Positions 50,631 to 59,580 of a stretch of DNA of 64,000 nt are shown here, one piece after another. The stretch is from Luoshenia tenuis. GTDB lineage: Bacteria; Bacillota; Clostridia; Christensenellales; GCA-900066905. How positions within the stretch are numbered: position 1 is the first letter of the stretch; each line of letters begins with the position of its first letter. A program made the translations under genes and the position numbers. The notes beneath the pieces were generated by a model, which was given only the letters and a program-made list of their open reading frames with translations, searched no databases and was not told the DNA's origin. Location of the stretch: NCBI RefSeq assembly GCF_014384745.1, contig NZ_JACRSO010000001.1:558001-622000 (forward strand). Direction: 5' to 3'.

Positions 50631-51422
50631 TTAATCCGCCCTAGCCGCCAACACCCGCTCTTCAAAGGCAGATAATCTCCTGTACGCCTTTTGCATGAAC
50701 GCCTCCGGCCCCATGCTCTTTTCATCTTCCCGTGGGACGACCTCCAGCGACAGGCATCCTTCATATCCTGCCCCGGCCAGCAGGCGGGCGGTCTGGCGCC
50801 AGTCGATCTGGCCGTTGCCCGGCAGCCAGTGCCGGTCCTCCCGCCCGTCGTTGTCCGAGAGGTGCAAACAGCTCAACCTGGCCCCCAGCGCCTCCAACAG
50901 CAGCCCGGTATCTCCCCGCAAATGGCCGTGGGAGGTATCCAGGCAAAATTTCAGGCTCTCACAGCTTGGCGCGTGCATCACGTCCAGCAACAACTGGGGA
51001 AAACGGGTGTTTTCCACCGCTACCTCCACGCCCAGGCGTCGCCCCTCGGCGGCGATGCAGGCAAAGGCTTCCAGCCCTTCCCGGCTTTGGGGGGGCGGGG
51101 TATCGCCGCTTGTGGCATGTAGGACTACCCGCGGGTAGCCAAAGCGCGCGCACTCCCCGATCCAACCCAGATAAGCCGCCACCAGCGCGCCATTGTCCTT
51201 TTGCCAAAGTGCGTTTACCTGCTCATAGGGCAGGTGCACGCTGTCCACAGCCAGGCCGCTGCGCTCTACCATCCGCGCCCGCTGTTCGGGGGTACCGTAG
51301 TAGTCCGCCAGCGAATCTCCCCACCAGAGCATGACCGCGTCAAACCCGGCTTTGGCAATGGCTTCCAGCTGCTGCGCCAGGGGCAGCACATAGCCAAACC
51401 AGGTAAAAGCGCCTTTTTCCAC
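50631..51422 (-). CDS. Sugar phosphate isomerase/epimerase (AP endonuclease 2-like TIM barrel)
   Basis: A 263-residue TIM-barrel protein of the xylose-isomerase-like/AP_endonuc_2 family, which holds epimerases and isomerases acting on sugars and inositols. Family features are WFGYVLPLAQQLEAIAKAGFDAVMLWWGD at the start, the VAVENTRF and FCLDTSHGHLRGD metal-ligand strands, and SCLHLSDNDGREDRHWLPGNG. The GTG at 51422 is chosen because AGGAGG lies 9 bases ahead and the family usually begins at this point; the ATG at 51452 lacks a clear ribosome site. Substrate unknown. Confidence 0.87.
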   Translation of the reverse strand: MEKGAFTWFGYVLPLAQQLEAIAKAGFDAVMLWWGDSLADYYGTPEQRARMVERSGLAVDSVHLPYEQVNALWQKDNGALVAAYLGWIGECARFGYPRVVLHATSGDTPPPQSREGLEAFACIAAEGRRLGVEVAVENTRFPQLLLDVMHAPSCESLKFCLDTSHGHLRGDTGLLLEALGARLSCLHLSDNDGREDRHWLPGNGQIDWRQTARLLAGAGYEGCLSLEVVPREDEKSMGPEAFMQKAYRRLSAFEERVLAARAD

Positions 51423-51544
51423 TTTTGCCACCCTCCTGATTCTTAAATCCATCCAACCCTAAAGCCCGGCTGATACTCTTATTATAGCGGCATGCCGTTA
51501 AAATGGATACCCTTTTCCCCTTGACGTTGCGCCAAGCGCGATAT

Positions 51545-51587
51545 ACAATATATATGCAATATTAATTTTTAAAGCACAATATATTGT
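51545..51587 (+). promoter_or_regulatory. Tandem NrdR boxes upstream of nrdD
   Basis: Two dyads: ACAATATATATG (51545-51556) and ACAATATATTGT (51576-51587), centres 31 bases apart, or three helical turns. The second is a perfect match to the core of the NrdR box (CAATATATTG), the first is imperfect. Spacing and position just before a ribonucleotide reductase are as known for NrdR. Confidence 0.85.
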
Positions 51588-51624
51588 ATATTATGAACTT
51601 TTATGCAGGAGGAGGCAGCTCATC

Positions 51625-53949
51625 ATGATCACCAGCATCATCAAGCGCGACGGACGGCAGGTTCCCTTTGACCTGGATAAGATCGCCCAGGCGATCTGCA
51701 AAGCCTTTCAGGCATCCGGCAGCGCAAAGGGAATGGAAACGGCCACGGAGTTGGCCCGTCAGGTCGCTACGCTTTTGGAGCAGGATGAGAGCATTGGCGC
51801 CTCCCCCAGCGTCGAACAGATTCAGGATGTGGTCGAGCAGGTGCTGATCTCGGGCGGCTTTGTGCGCACCGCCAAGGCCTACATCCTTTACCGGGCCGAG
51901 CGCAGCCGCGCCCGGGAGATGAATACCCGCCTGATGCAGATTTACGAGGATATCACCTTTAAGCCCGCCCGGGATTCGGATATCAAGCGGGAAAACGCCA
52001 ATATCGACGGGGACACCGCCATGGGCACCATGCTGAAGTACGGCTCTGAGGGCGCCAAGCAGTTCAACAATATGTTCGTGCTCAATCCCCAGCACGTGCA
52101 GGCCCACCAAAACGGCGATATCCATATCCACGACATGGATTTTTACACCCTGACCACCACCTGCTGCCAGATCGACCTGATCGCGCTGTTCAAGGGCGGC
52201 TTTTCCACCGGGCACGGCGTGCTGCGCGAGCCCAACGATATCGCCAGCTACTCCGCGCTGGCCTGCATCGCCATCCAGTCCAACCAGAACGACCAGCACG
52301 GCGGCCAGTCTGTGGTAAACTTTGAATACGCCCTGGGGCAGGGCGTGGGCAAGACCTACGTCAAGCGCTACCGGGATAACCTGGCCAAAGCGCTGGAGCT
52401 GCTGGCCGGGCAGGAGGATGCGCCCGCGCTGGCAAGCGAGCTGATAGCGGCGCTGGCGGCCCAGGGCTTACGCCCCACCCTGGCGGAGGATGCCCAATAC
52501 CATCAGGCGGAAGCCGAAGCGTTAAGGCAAAAGGGGTTCGAACCTCAGCTGATTGCCCGCGCGCAGGCCTTTGCCCAGAAGCGCGCCTATCAGGAGACCG
52601 ATAAGGCCACCTATCAGGCTATGGAAGCCTTTATCCACAATTTAAATACCATGCATTCCCGTGCCGGTGCGCAGACCCCCTTTAGCTCCATCAACTACGG
52701 GATGGATACCTCGCCCGAGGGCCGCATGGTCATGCGCAACGTATTGCTGGCTACGGAAGCCGGCCTGGGCAACGGGGAAACGCCCATCTTCCCCATCCAG
52801 ATCTTCCGCGTTAAAGAGGGGATCTCCTACAATCCCGGCGACCCGAATTACGACCTGTTCGAGCTGGCCTGCCGGGTCAGCGCCAAGCGGTTGTTCCCCA
52901 ACTTCTCTTTTCAGGACGCGCCCTATAACCTTAAATACTATAAAGAGGGGCATCCCGAAACCGAGATCGCCTACATGGGCTGCCGCACCCGGGTGATCGG
53001 CAACGTAGCCGACCCGGAGCGGGAGATTTCCAACAGCCGGGGGAACTTGAGCTTTACCTCCATCAACCTGCCCCGGCTGGCCATCAAGGCCAACGGCAAC
53101 ATCGCCCTGTTCTTTGAGGATCTGGACCGCAAGATTGATTTAGTGATCGCCCAGCTCAACGAGCGCTTTGAGATCCAGGCCCGCAAAAAAGTCTACAACT
53201 ATCCCTTCCTCATGGGGCAGGGCGTATGGCTGGACAGCGACAAGCTGGATTGGGAGGATGAGGTGCGCGAGGTGCTCCGGCACGGCACCCTCTCTGTCGG
53301 CTTTATCGGCCTGGCCGAGACCCTGAAATGCCTGACCGGCCAGCATCACGGCCAAAGCGCCACCGCCCAGAACCTGGGGCTGGAGATCGTCGGGCACATG
53401 CGCGCCCGTTTGGATGAGGAAAGCGCGCGTACAAAGATGAATTACACCCTTTTAGCCACCCCTGCCGAGGGTCTAAGCGGCCGTTTTGTGCGGATGGACC
53501 GGGAAGCGTATGGTGTGATCGAAGGGGTGACCGACCGGGAGTACTATACCAACAGCTTCCATATACCGGTCTACTACCCTATCAGCGCCTTTGACAAGAT
53601 CCGTCTGGAAGCGCCCTACCACGAGCTGACCAACGCCGGCCACATCACCTACGTGGAGCTGGACGGCGACCCCACCCAGAACCTGGCGGCCTTCCAGAAG
53701 GTGGTGCGCGCCATGCACGATGCGGGCGTTGGCTACGGCTCGATCAACCATCCGGTAGACCGTGACCCGGTTTGCGGGTATAACGGCATCATCGGCGATA
53801 CCTGCCCCAGCTGCGGGCGCGAGGAGGGCGATATACCTTTTGAGCGCATCCGCCGCATTACCGGTTACCTGGTCGGTACGCTGGACCGGTTCAACAACGC
53901 TAAGCGCGCTGAGGAGCGGGATCGCGTCAAGCACGGGATGGGGGTCTGA
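51625..53949 (+). CDS. nrdD: Anaerobic ribonucleoside-triphosphate reductase
   Basis: Class III, glycyl-radical ribonucleotide reductase that makes dNTPs without oxygen. The 774-residue product has an N-terminal ATP-cone (TSIIKRDGRQVPFDLDKIAQAICKAF, about 1-90) for allosteric control, then the catalytic barrel, a C-terminal zinc site (VCGYNGIIGDTCPSCG) and a likely glycyl-radical loop RRITGYLVG (Gly about 747). AGGAGG precedes the ATG. nrdG follows after 2 bases. Tandem NrdR boxes lie upstream, implying nucleotide-sensing repression. Confidence 0.95.
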   Translation: MITSIIKRDGRQVPFDLDKIAQAICKAFQASGSAKGMETATELARQVATLLEQDESIGASPSVEQIQDVVEQVLISGGFVRTAKAYILYRAERSRAREMNTRLMQIYEDITFKPARDSDIKRENANIDGDTAMGTMLKYGSEGAKQFNNMFVLNPQHVQAHQNGDIHIHDMDFYTLTTTCCQIDLIALFKGGFSTGHGVLREPNDIASYSALACIAIQSNQNDQHGGQSVVNFEYALGQGVGKTYVKRYRDNLAKALELLAGQEDAPALASELIAALAAQGLRPTLAEDAQYHQAEAEALRQKGFEPQLIARAQAFAQKRAYQETDKATYQAMEAFIHNLNTMHSRAGAQTPFSSINYGMDTSPEGRMVMRNVLLATEAGLGNGETPIFPIQIFRVKEGISYNPGDPNYDLFELACRVSAKRLFPNFSFQDAPYNLKYYKEGHPETEIAYMGCRTRVIGNVADPEREISNSRGNLSFTSINLPRLAIKANGNIALFFEDLDRKIDLVIAQLNERFEIQARKKVYNYPFLMGQGVWLDSDKLDWEDEVREVLRHGTLSVGFIGLAETLKCLTGQHHGQSATAQNLGLEIVGHMRARLDEESARTKMNYTLLATPAEGLSGRFVRMDREAYGVIEGVTDREYYTNSFHIPVYYPISAFDKIRLEAPYHELTNAGHITYVELDGDPTQNLAAFQKVVRAMHDAGVGYGSINHPVDRDPVCGYNGIIGDTCPSCGREEGDIPFERIRRITGYLVGTLDRFNNAKRAEERDRVKHGMGV

Positions 53950-53951
53950 CC

Positions 53952-54449
53952 TTGCAATTACGTTTAAGCGGCTTCACCCAGGATTCCATCGTCGACGGTC
54001 CAGGGCTGCGGGCCACCGTATTTTTGCAGGGCTGCCCGCACCGCTGCCCTGGCTGCCATAATCCGCAAACGCACGCTTTTGACGGGGGCACCCTCATGGA
54101 TACGCAGGCCCTGCTGCAAAAAATCGCCGCCAACCCGCTGCTGGACGGCGTCACCTTTTCCGGCGGCGAGCCCTTTTGCCAGGCGCAGGCGCTTTGCCAT
54201 CTGGCCCGAGGGGTACGCGCCTTGGGGCTAAACCTTTGGTGCTATACCGGCTATCTCTTTGAAGAGCTGCTGGAAAAGGGCGATCCTCACCAAATCGCGC
54301 TGCTAAGGGAGCTGGACGTGTTGGTGGATGGGCCGTTCATCCAGGAGCAGCGCAGCCTGGAGCTGACCTTTTGCGGTTCGCGCAACCAGCGCATAATCGA
54401 TGTGCATCAGAGTCTGGCCGCCGGCACGGCCGTCACGATCCAGCTTTAA
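53952..54449 (+). CDS. nrdG: Anaerobic ribonucleotide reductase activating protein
   Basis: Radical-SAM activase that generates the glycyl radical on NrdD. The 165-residue protein has the CxxxCxxC cluster motif CPHRCPGC (Cys28, 32, 35), the VTFSGGEPF SAM-binding stretch and the typical small size. Its start is a TTG two bases after the nrdD stop, behind GGGGGT, so the genes are translationally coupled. No other activase gene is nearby. Confidence 0.95.
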   Translation: MQLRLSGFTQDSIVDGPGLRATVFLQGCPHRCPGCHNPQTHAFDGGTLMDTQALLQKIAANPLLDGVTFSGGEPFCQAQALCHLARGVRALGLNLWCYTGYLFEELLEKGDPHQIALLRELDVLVDGPFIQEQRSLELTFCGSRNQRIIDVHQSLAAGTAVTIQL

Positions 54450-54489
54450 GCTAGAAATAAAATTTTTAAGAGCAAAAGGCATAAAAATA

Positions 54490-54530
54490 GCCAAGTGCCG
54501 CAATCCTATTGATTGCGGCACTTGGCATCT
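54490..54530. terminator. Terminator between nrdG and the DUF1836 gene
   Basis: GCCAAGTGCCGCAAT-cctattg-ATTGCGGCACTTGGC, a 15-bp perfect stem serving convergent genes; T-runs are poor. Confidence 0.75.
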
Positions 54531-54541
54531 ATTTCACTCTC

Positions 54542-55117
54542 TCACTTATCGGCTTTTTTATCCGCTTTGGAGGTTTCCTTGCCCTCTTTGGGCAGAAGGG
54601 ATAGTATCTTCTCGGCTATGATGCGCCGGGCATTGGCTTCTAACACCAGCTGCAAAGCCAGGTGGATGAGCGCTTCGCAGTCCTCCGCCTCTGTGCAGGC
54701 CTGAAGCGAGCGTTCAAACCGGTCCGTCTGTTCCAGCAGCACCTCGTCCTGCGTCTTGCAGAACTGGGAAAACATGCCGTCCACATTTTCTTTGGTGCGG
54801 TAAAAACGGAGCAGCCGTTCGATCTCCTCCATGGAGATGATGGGCTTGATCATCGAGATCGCCATGAGCAGCGCCAAATGCTCCCGGCTGTACTTTTTGC
54901 CCTGGGGGCGCGGCAATATTCCGTTTTTGGCATAATTGTTGATCATCGAGGGCGTCATCATCTTATCCTGATCCTGCGCGCGCAACAGCGCTGTTTGCCG
55001 TTCCAGATAAGTGATGACCTGGTCCATATACAGGTCGATATCCGGCAGCTGAGACCAGGCTACGGTTTTATGCTCTTTCAGCTGCTGGGCCCATTGCGCA
55101 AGGGTATCAAAATCCAA
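54542..55117 (-). CDS. DUF1836 domain putative transcriptional regulator
   Basis: A 191-residue protein of the DUF1836 family (MerR-like winged helix, uncharacterised). The signature MTPSMINNYAKNGILPRPQGKKYSREHLALLMAISMIKPIISMEEIERLL is present in the middle, preceded by LPDIDLYMDQVITYLERQ. The C-terminus is helical and ends in a Lys-rich tail. The TTG at 55117 was chosen for AAGGGGG 8 bases ahead; the ATG at 55147 would start inside a palindrome. It is divergent from an SGNH hydrolase and may control both genes through the related palindromes at 55137-55158 and 55208-55230. Confidence 0.83.
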   Translation of the reverse strand: MDFDTLAQWAQQLKEHKTVAWSQLPDIDLYMDQVITYLERQTALLRAQDQDKMMTPSMINNYAKNGILPRPQGKKYSREHLALLMAISMIKPIISMEEIERLLRFYRTKENVDGMFSQFCKTQDEVLLEQTDRFERSLQACTEAEDCEALIHLALQLVLEANARRIIAEKILSLLPKEGKETSKADKKADK

Positions 55118-55136
55118 GTCCCGTTTCCCCCTTTTC

Positions 55137-55158
55137 CGAAATATCATACCATATTTCG
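55137..55158. promoter_or_regulatory. Palindrome 1 in the DUF1836/SGNH intergenic region
   Basis: CGAAATAT-catacc-ATATTTCG. The half shared with palindrome 2 is ACCATATT. It lies just upstream of the DUF1836 start. Confidence 0.5.
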
Positions 55159-55183
55159 TACCGATGCGCAAGGGCGGAACGGC

Positions 55184-55212
55184 TTGACAGGAACACAAGA
55201 ATCGTGTAATAT
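55184..55212 (+). promoter_or_regulatory. Sigma-A promoter of the SGNH hydrolase gene
   Basis: TTGACA, 17 bases, TAATAT; palindrome 2 begins within the -10. Confidence 0.85.
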
Positions 55213-55230
55213 GGTTTTGTAAACCATATT
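55208..55230. promoter_or_regulatory. Palindrome 2 overlapping the SGNH gene -10
   Basis: AATATGGTTT-tgt-AAACCATATT, 10-base perfect arms, overlapping the -10 and the start point, the position of a repressor site. Confidence 0.6.
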
Positions 55231-55262
55231 AAATAATTTCAAAAACATGGTAGGTGAATTAC

Positions 55263-55949
55263 ATGACCAATGTAGCCGTATGGGGCGATTCTATTTCTAA
55301 AGGTATTTTGTACGATTCGGAGCGCAAGCGCCACATCATCCTCCCCAAGGGCGGTATCCAGGCCGCGGCGGAGTGCCTGGGGCTGGGCCTGCAGAACTTT
55401 TCGCGCTTTGGCGCGACCATTTCAAAGGGATGGGAGCGGTTGCAAAAGTCCTTATCCCAGGGCATAAATTACGACCTTGCGCTGCTGGAATATGGCGGTA
55501 ACGATTGCGATTATGACTGGAGCCAGATCTCTGCCAATCCGGATGGCGAATATCTGCCCTTTACGCCGCTGGAGCAGTTTAAAAAAATCTATCAGGCTAT
55601 GATCGCCGCCTTTAAAGAGCGTGGGATCACGCCCGCGGTCATGAACCTTCCGCCCATCGATTCCAGGCGTTATCTGCAGTTTGTTACCCGTAATGGCTTA
55701 AGCGCGCAAAACATCCTCAAGTGGCTGGGGGATGTAGAGCATATCCATCGTCATCAGGCCGCCTACTCCCAAGTGGTGGAGCAGATCGCACTTGAAAACG
55801 GCTGCTATCTGGTGGATGTACGCAAGGGTTTTTTTGACGCAGGCGATTACCGCGCCCTGTTGTGCGAGGACGGCATCCATCCCAACCTGGAAGGGCAGCG
55901 CTGCATCCAGCATCAGCTGGTGGGCTACGCGCACGCGATGGGGATTTAG
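55263..55949 (+). CDS. SGNH/GDSL hydrolase family protein
   Basis: A 228-residue esterase/acetylhydrolase of the SGNH fold with no signal peptide. The four block residues are visible: Ser in WGDSISKG (block I), Gly in GATI, Asn in YGGNDCDYD (block III), and Asp-His in CEDGIHPN (block V). Substrates of such enzymes are acyl or acetyl esters of carbohydrates or lipids. The ATG at 55263 follows AGGTGA; the GTG at 55254 is an alternative. It is divergent from the DUF1836 regulator and has a strong promoter. Confidence 0.86.
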   Translation: MTNVAVWGDSISKGILYDSERKRHIILPKGGIQAAAECLGLGLQNFSRFGATISKGWERLQKSLSQGINYDLALLEYGGNDCDYDWSQISANPDGEYLPFTPLEQFKKIYQAMIAAFKERGITPAVMNLPPIDSRRYLQFVTRNGLSAQNILKWLGDVEHIHRHQAAYSQVVEQIALENGCYLVDVRKGFFDAGDYRALLCEDGIHPNLEGQRCIQHQLVGYAHAMGI

Positions 55950-55965
55950 GTACAAATATAGGCAT

Positions 55966-56000
55966 AAAAAGGGCCGGCAGCTTGCCGGCCCTTTTGTTTT
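55966..56000. terminator. Terminator between the SGNH and pentapeptide-repeat genes
   Basis: AAAAGGGCCGGCA-gct-TGCCGGCCCTTTT followed by gttttta; it serves both convergent genes. Confidence 0.9.
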
Positions 56001-56608
56001 TATTCTACGCTGGCGCCCATGCGCTGGGCCAGCAGCACCGCCTGCTGGAGGTCGATCTTGGTGCCCTTCATCCGGCACTGTCCAAGGTCTGTCCCGGTGA
56101 TGTCCGCTCCCCGCAGGTCCGCCCCGATCAGGGAAGCGCCCTGTAGCATCGCATAGCTTAAGTCGCAGCCGGAAAGGTTGGCAAAGCTCAGGTCGCAGTC
56201 CTGCATATCCGCGTGGGAAAAGTTCATATCGCTTAAGTCGTCCTTTTTAAACTTCGCCCCGGATAACAGCGCATAGCTGAAATTGCCCCCGCGGATCACC
56301 CAGCCCGCCGTGTTGGCCTTGATAAAGCTGGACGCCGTGCCCTTACAGTCCATCATTTCTGCGGCGAACAGGCTGGCCCCGCCAAAGCGGCAGGAGATAA
56401 AGGCGCTGGCACGGTGCAGGGAGCCGTTCAGATGCGCGTATTCAAAGTTACAATCCATAAAGGTGCAGGCATGGGTCTGCATTGCCGACAGCATGGCCCC
56501 TTTAAAGCTGCAGGCGGTAAAGCGGTAGCCGTCTAAAGTGAGGTCGCTTAAATCCTCCCCTTCAAAGCTTACCTGCTCGTATACCTTGATCTCCGGGTCA
56601 AAGGTCAT
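56000..56608 (-). CDS. Pentapeptide repeat protein
   Basis: A 202-residue right-handed beta-helix protein built of A(D/N)LXX-type repeats, for example NFSYALLSGAKF, DMNFSHADMQDCDLSFANLSGCDLSYAMLQGASLIGADLRGADITGTDL. Family members include Qnr and McbG, which shield DNA gyrase, but most are of unknown role; there is no reason to call this a resistance factor. AAGGA precedes the ATG. It is convergent with the SGNH gene and lies 29 bases after fhs. Confidence 0.87.
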   Translation of the reverse strand: MTFDPEIKVYEQVSFEGEDLSDLTLDGYRFTACSFKGAMLSAMQTHACTFMDCNFEYAHLNGSLHRASAFISCRFGGASLFAAEMMDCKGTASSFIKANTAGWVIRGGNFSYALLSGAKFKKDDLSDMNFSHADMQDCDLSFANLSGCDLSYAMLQGASLIGADLRGADITGTDLGQCRMKGTKIDLQQAVLLAQRMGASVE

Positions 56609-56637
56609 CTCTTTTCCTTTCCACAGCGCGCAAGGCC

Positions 56638-58317
56638 TTAAAACAGGCCGGTGATCTCGCCCTGCTCGTCCACATCGATCTGCTCAGCCGCCGGTACTTT
56701 CGGCAGGCCCGGCATGGTCATGATGTCTCCGGTGAGCACCACCACAAACCCCGCCCCTGCGCTGACCTTCGCGCTGCGCACCGTTACGCGGAAGCCCTCG
56801 GGCGCCCCCAGCTTTTTGGGGTCGTCGCTAAAGGAATACTGGGTCTTGGCCACGCAGACCGGACAGGCGCCAAAGCCATCCTGCTCCAATTTTTTAAGCT
56901 CGCGCTTGGCCGCGGCGGTAAAGTCCACGCCCTCGCCGCCATACACCTTCTGCACCACCGCCTCCACCTTTTCCTCCAGGGAGAGGGTATCCTCATAGGC
57001 AAAGTGAAGCGCCTGGCGGGGCTTTTCGCAAAGGGCCAGCACTTCTTGGGCCAGCGCCTTGCCGCCTTCGCCTCCCTTGGCCCATACATCGCACAATACA
57101 GCCTTTACGCCCAGGGCGTTGACCGCCTCCAGCACGCTATCCACCTCCGCCTGGGTATCGGTGGGGAAGCGGTTGAGCGCCACTACCACCGGCAGATGAT
57201 ACACCTGCGTGATATTGCGCACGTGCCGCAGCAGGTTGGGCAGGCCCGCCTTGAGCGCCGGGATATTCTCCTCATTCAAAGCGTCCTTGGCTACCCCGCC
57301 GTGGGATTTAAGCGCCCGCACCGTAGCCACGATCACCGCGCAGTGCGGCCGCAGCCCGGACAGGCGGCACTTGATATCTAAAAACTTCTCCGCGCCCAGG
57401 TCGGCGCCAAAGCCGGCCTCGGTCACCACATAGTCCGCCAATTTCAGCGCCATGCGGGTGGCGATCACGCTGTTGCAGCCGTGGGCAATATTGGCAAAGG
57501 GCCCGCCGTGAATCAGCACCGGCGTGTGCTCCAGCGTCTGCACCAGGTTGGGGTTAAGCGCGTCTTTGAGCAGCGCGCACATAGCGCCCTCCGCCTTTAA
57601 ATCCCCCGCGGTAACGGCCTTGCCCGCGTAGGTATAACCTACGACGATGGCTGCCAGCCGCTTTTTCAGATCTTTAAGATCCTTCGCCAGACAGAAGATC
57701 GCCATTACCTCGCTGGCTACCGTGATCTGGAACCCATCCTCCCGGGGCATGCCCTGCATCCGCCCGCCAAGACCGGAGACGATCTGGCGCAGCTGCCTGT
57801 CGTTCATATCCAGGGCGCGCTTCCAGGTGACCCGCCGCGGGTCGATCCCCAGCGCGTTTCCCTGTTGGATGTGGTTATCCAGCAGCGCAGCCAGCAGGTT
57901 ATTGGCCGCCGTAATGGCGTGTAAATCCCCGGTAAAGTGCAGGTTCAGCTCATCCATGGGCACCACCTGGGCGTAGCCGCCCCCCGCGGCCCCCCCTTTG
58001 ACGCCGAATACCGGCCCCAGCGAGGGCTCCCGCAGGGCGATGGCCGTGCGCTTGCCTAACCGGCTTAGCGCATCGCCCAGCCCCACGCTGACGGTGGTCT
58101 TCCCCTCACCTGCGGGCGTGGGGTTGATGGCCGTCACCAATACCAGCTTGCCATCGGGCTGTTCTTGCATTTTATCGATCAGCTTCAGGTTCACCTTGGC
58201 CTTATAGCGGCCATAGGGTTCCCAGTCCGCCTCCTTAAGGCCCAGCTTTTCCGCGATCTGCCCCACAGGGCGCATCTGCGCCTGGCGGGCGATCTCCATA
58301 TCGCTTAAATGTGCCAT
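56638..58317 (-). CDS. fhs: Formate--tetrahydrofolate ligase
   Basis: ATP-dependent formation of 10-formyl-THF, used in purine synthesis and in the Wood-Ljungdahl methyl branch of acetogens. The 559-residue product has the P-loop TPAGEGKTT (about 68-76) and the family stretches [10 protein letters not shown] and [12 protein letters not shown]. It is full length. GGGGGAGG precedes the ATG. Other Wood-Ljungdahl genes are not nearby, so acetogenesis cannot be inferred. Confidence 0.97.
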   Translation of the reverse strand: MAHLSDMEIARQAQMRPVGQIAEKLGLKEADWEPYGRYKAKVNLKLIDKMQEQPDGKLVLVTAINPTPAGEGKTTVSVGLGDALSRLGKRTAIALREPSLGPVFGVKGGAAGGGYAQVVPMDELNLHFTGDLHAITAANNLLAALLDNHIQQGNALGIDPRRVTWKRALDMNDRQLRQIVSGLGGRMQGMPREDGFQITVASEVMAIFCLAKDLKDLKKRLAAIVVGYTYAGKAVTAGDLKAEGAMCALLKDALNPNLVQTLEHTPVLIHGGPFANIAHGCNSVIATRMALKLADYVVTEAGFGADLGAEKFLDIKCRLSGLRPHCAVIVATVRALKSHGGVAKDALNEENIPALKAGLPNLLRHVRNITQVYHLPVVVALNRFPTDTQAEVDSVLEAVNALGVKAVLCDVWAKGGEGGKALAQEVLALCEKPRQALHFAYEDTLSLEEKVEAVVQKVYGGEGVDFTAAAKRELKKLEQDGFGACPVCVAKTQYSFSDDPKKLGAPEGFRVTVRSAKVSAGAGFVVVLTGDIMTMPGLPKVPAAEQIDVDEQGEITGLF

Positions 58318-58370
58318 ATTCTACCTCCCCCTCGATCCTTTCGCTTTGGGCTTACCCCGCCCAAAGGTTA

Positions 58371-58411
58371 AAAAGGCGCTGTCCCCACGAAAACGCGGAG
58401 CAGCGCCTTTT
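58371..58411 (-). terminator. Terminator after fba
   Basis: AAAAGGCGCTG pairs with CAGCGCCTTTT, enclosing a 19-base loop with its own short stem. Confidence 0.75.
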
Positions 58412-58477
58412 AAAACGTTCAAGCACAACCAAGGCGCGGGCCGCAGCCATCCTTGCTGCAGGGCCGGCTTTAGGCTG

Positions 58478-59410
58478 TTAGATCTTGTTGTTGCAGCCCA
58501 GCACCTCTACGATCTTATGGCGCACGCTCTCGCGCACCGCATCGCGGGCCGGGGTCAGGTACTGGCGGGGATCAAAGTGATCCGGATGCTCCACCATGTA
58601 CTTGCGCAGCGCCGCCGTCACGCCCAGACGGATATCGCTGTCGATATTGATCTTGCACACCGCCATCGTGGCAGCCTTGCGCAGCAGCGCCTCGGGTACG
58701 CCCTGGGCGCCGTCGATCTTGCCGCCGTACTGGTTGATCATCTCCACATACTCGGGGATGACCGAGGAAGCCCCGTGCAGCACGATGGGGAAACCGGGCA
58801 GGCGCTTGGAGACCTCTTCAAGGATATCAAAGCGCAGGTGCGGCTCGCCTTTGAATTTGAACGCGCCGTGGCTGGTGCCGATGGCGATCGCCAGCGAATC
58901 CACGCCCGTGCGGGAGACGAACTCTTCCACCTCGGCCGGGTCGGTATACAGCGCATCGTCCGCGGCGACCTTTACATCGTCTTCCACGCCGGCCAGACGG
59001 CCCAGCTCGCCTTCAACCGTCACGCCCCGCTCATGGGCATAATCCACGACCTTCTTGGTCACGGCGATATTGTCCTCAAAGCTGTGGTGAGACCCGTCGA
59101 TCATCACGGAGGAGAAACCGCCGTCGATGCAGGCCTTGCAGATCTCAAAATCGGCGCCGTGGTCCAGATGCAGCGCGATGGGAACCTCGGGCGCGTCGAT
59201 GATCGCCGCCTCCACCAGCTTGGTCAGGTACACGTGCTTGGCATACTTGCGCGCGCCCGCAGATACCTGCAGGATGACCGGAGCCTTCTCCTGCTGGGCC
59301 GCCTCGACGATGCCCTGGATAATCTCCATATTGTTCACGTTAAAAGCGCCGATGGCATAACCGCCCTCATAGGCTTTTTTGAACATCTCGGTCGTGGTAA
59401 CTAATGGCAT
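58478..59410 (-). CDS. fba: Class II fructose-bisphosphate aldolase
   Basis: Zinc-dependent aldolase of glycolysis, 310 residues. The zinc ligands and catalytic residues are visible in LHLDHGADF, EGELGRLAG, AIGTSHGAFKFKG and VLHGASSV. AGGAGG precedes the ATG. It may use fructose 1,6-bisphosphate or, like some class II relatives, tagatose 1,6-bisphosphate; the length and motifs suit the FbaA group. It stands between fhs and the ferredoxin gene with a terminator on each side. Confidence 0.95.
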   Translation of the reverse strand: MPLVTTTEMFKKAYEGGYAIGAFNVNNMEIIQGIVEAAQQEKAPVILQVSAGARKYAKHVYLTKLVEAAIIDAPEVPIALHLDHGADFEICKACIDGGFSSVMIDGSHHSFEDNIAVTKKVVDYAHERGVTVEGELGRLAGVEDDVKVAADDALYTDPAEVEEFVSRTGVDSLAIAIGTSHGAFKFKGEPHLRFDILEEVSKRLPGFPIVLHGASSVIPEYVEMINQYGGKIDGAQGVPEALLRKAATMAVCKINIDSDIRLGVTAALRKYMVEHPDHFDPRQYLTPARDAVRESVRHKIVEVLGCNNKI

Positions 59411-59521
59411 AGGGAAATCCTCCTTCGTACTTCTACAATCACTAATCGGATTTATAGCCCTATTATACGCTGCTTGCGGTTATTTTTCAAACATATTTAC
59501 ACCAAGGATAGTATACGGCGC

Positions 59522-59568
59522 AAAAAGCCGGCAAAGGCAGCCCGTTACAGGCCTTCTTTGCCGGCTTT
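59522..59568 (-). terminator. Terminator after the ferredoxin-like gene
   Basis: GCCGGCAAAG pairs with CTTTGCCGGC over a 19-base loop; T-run on the minus strand. Confidence 0.7.
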
Positions 59569-59580
59569 CAAGCGCATGGA

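Noticed and set aside
56000..56608. Qnr-type quinolone resistance
   Set aside because: Only the pentapeptide fold is supported; Qnr-specific features could not be identified.
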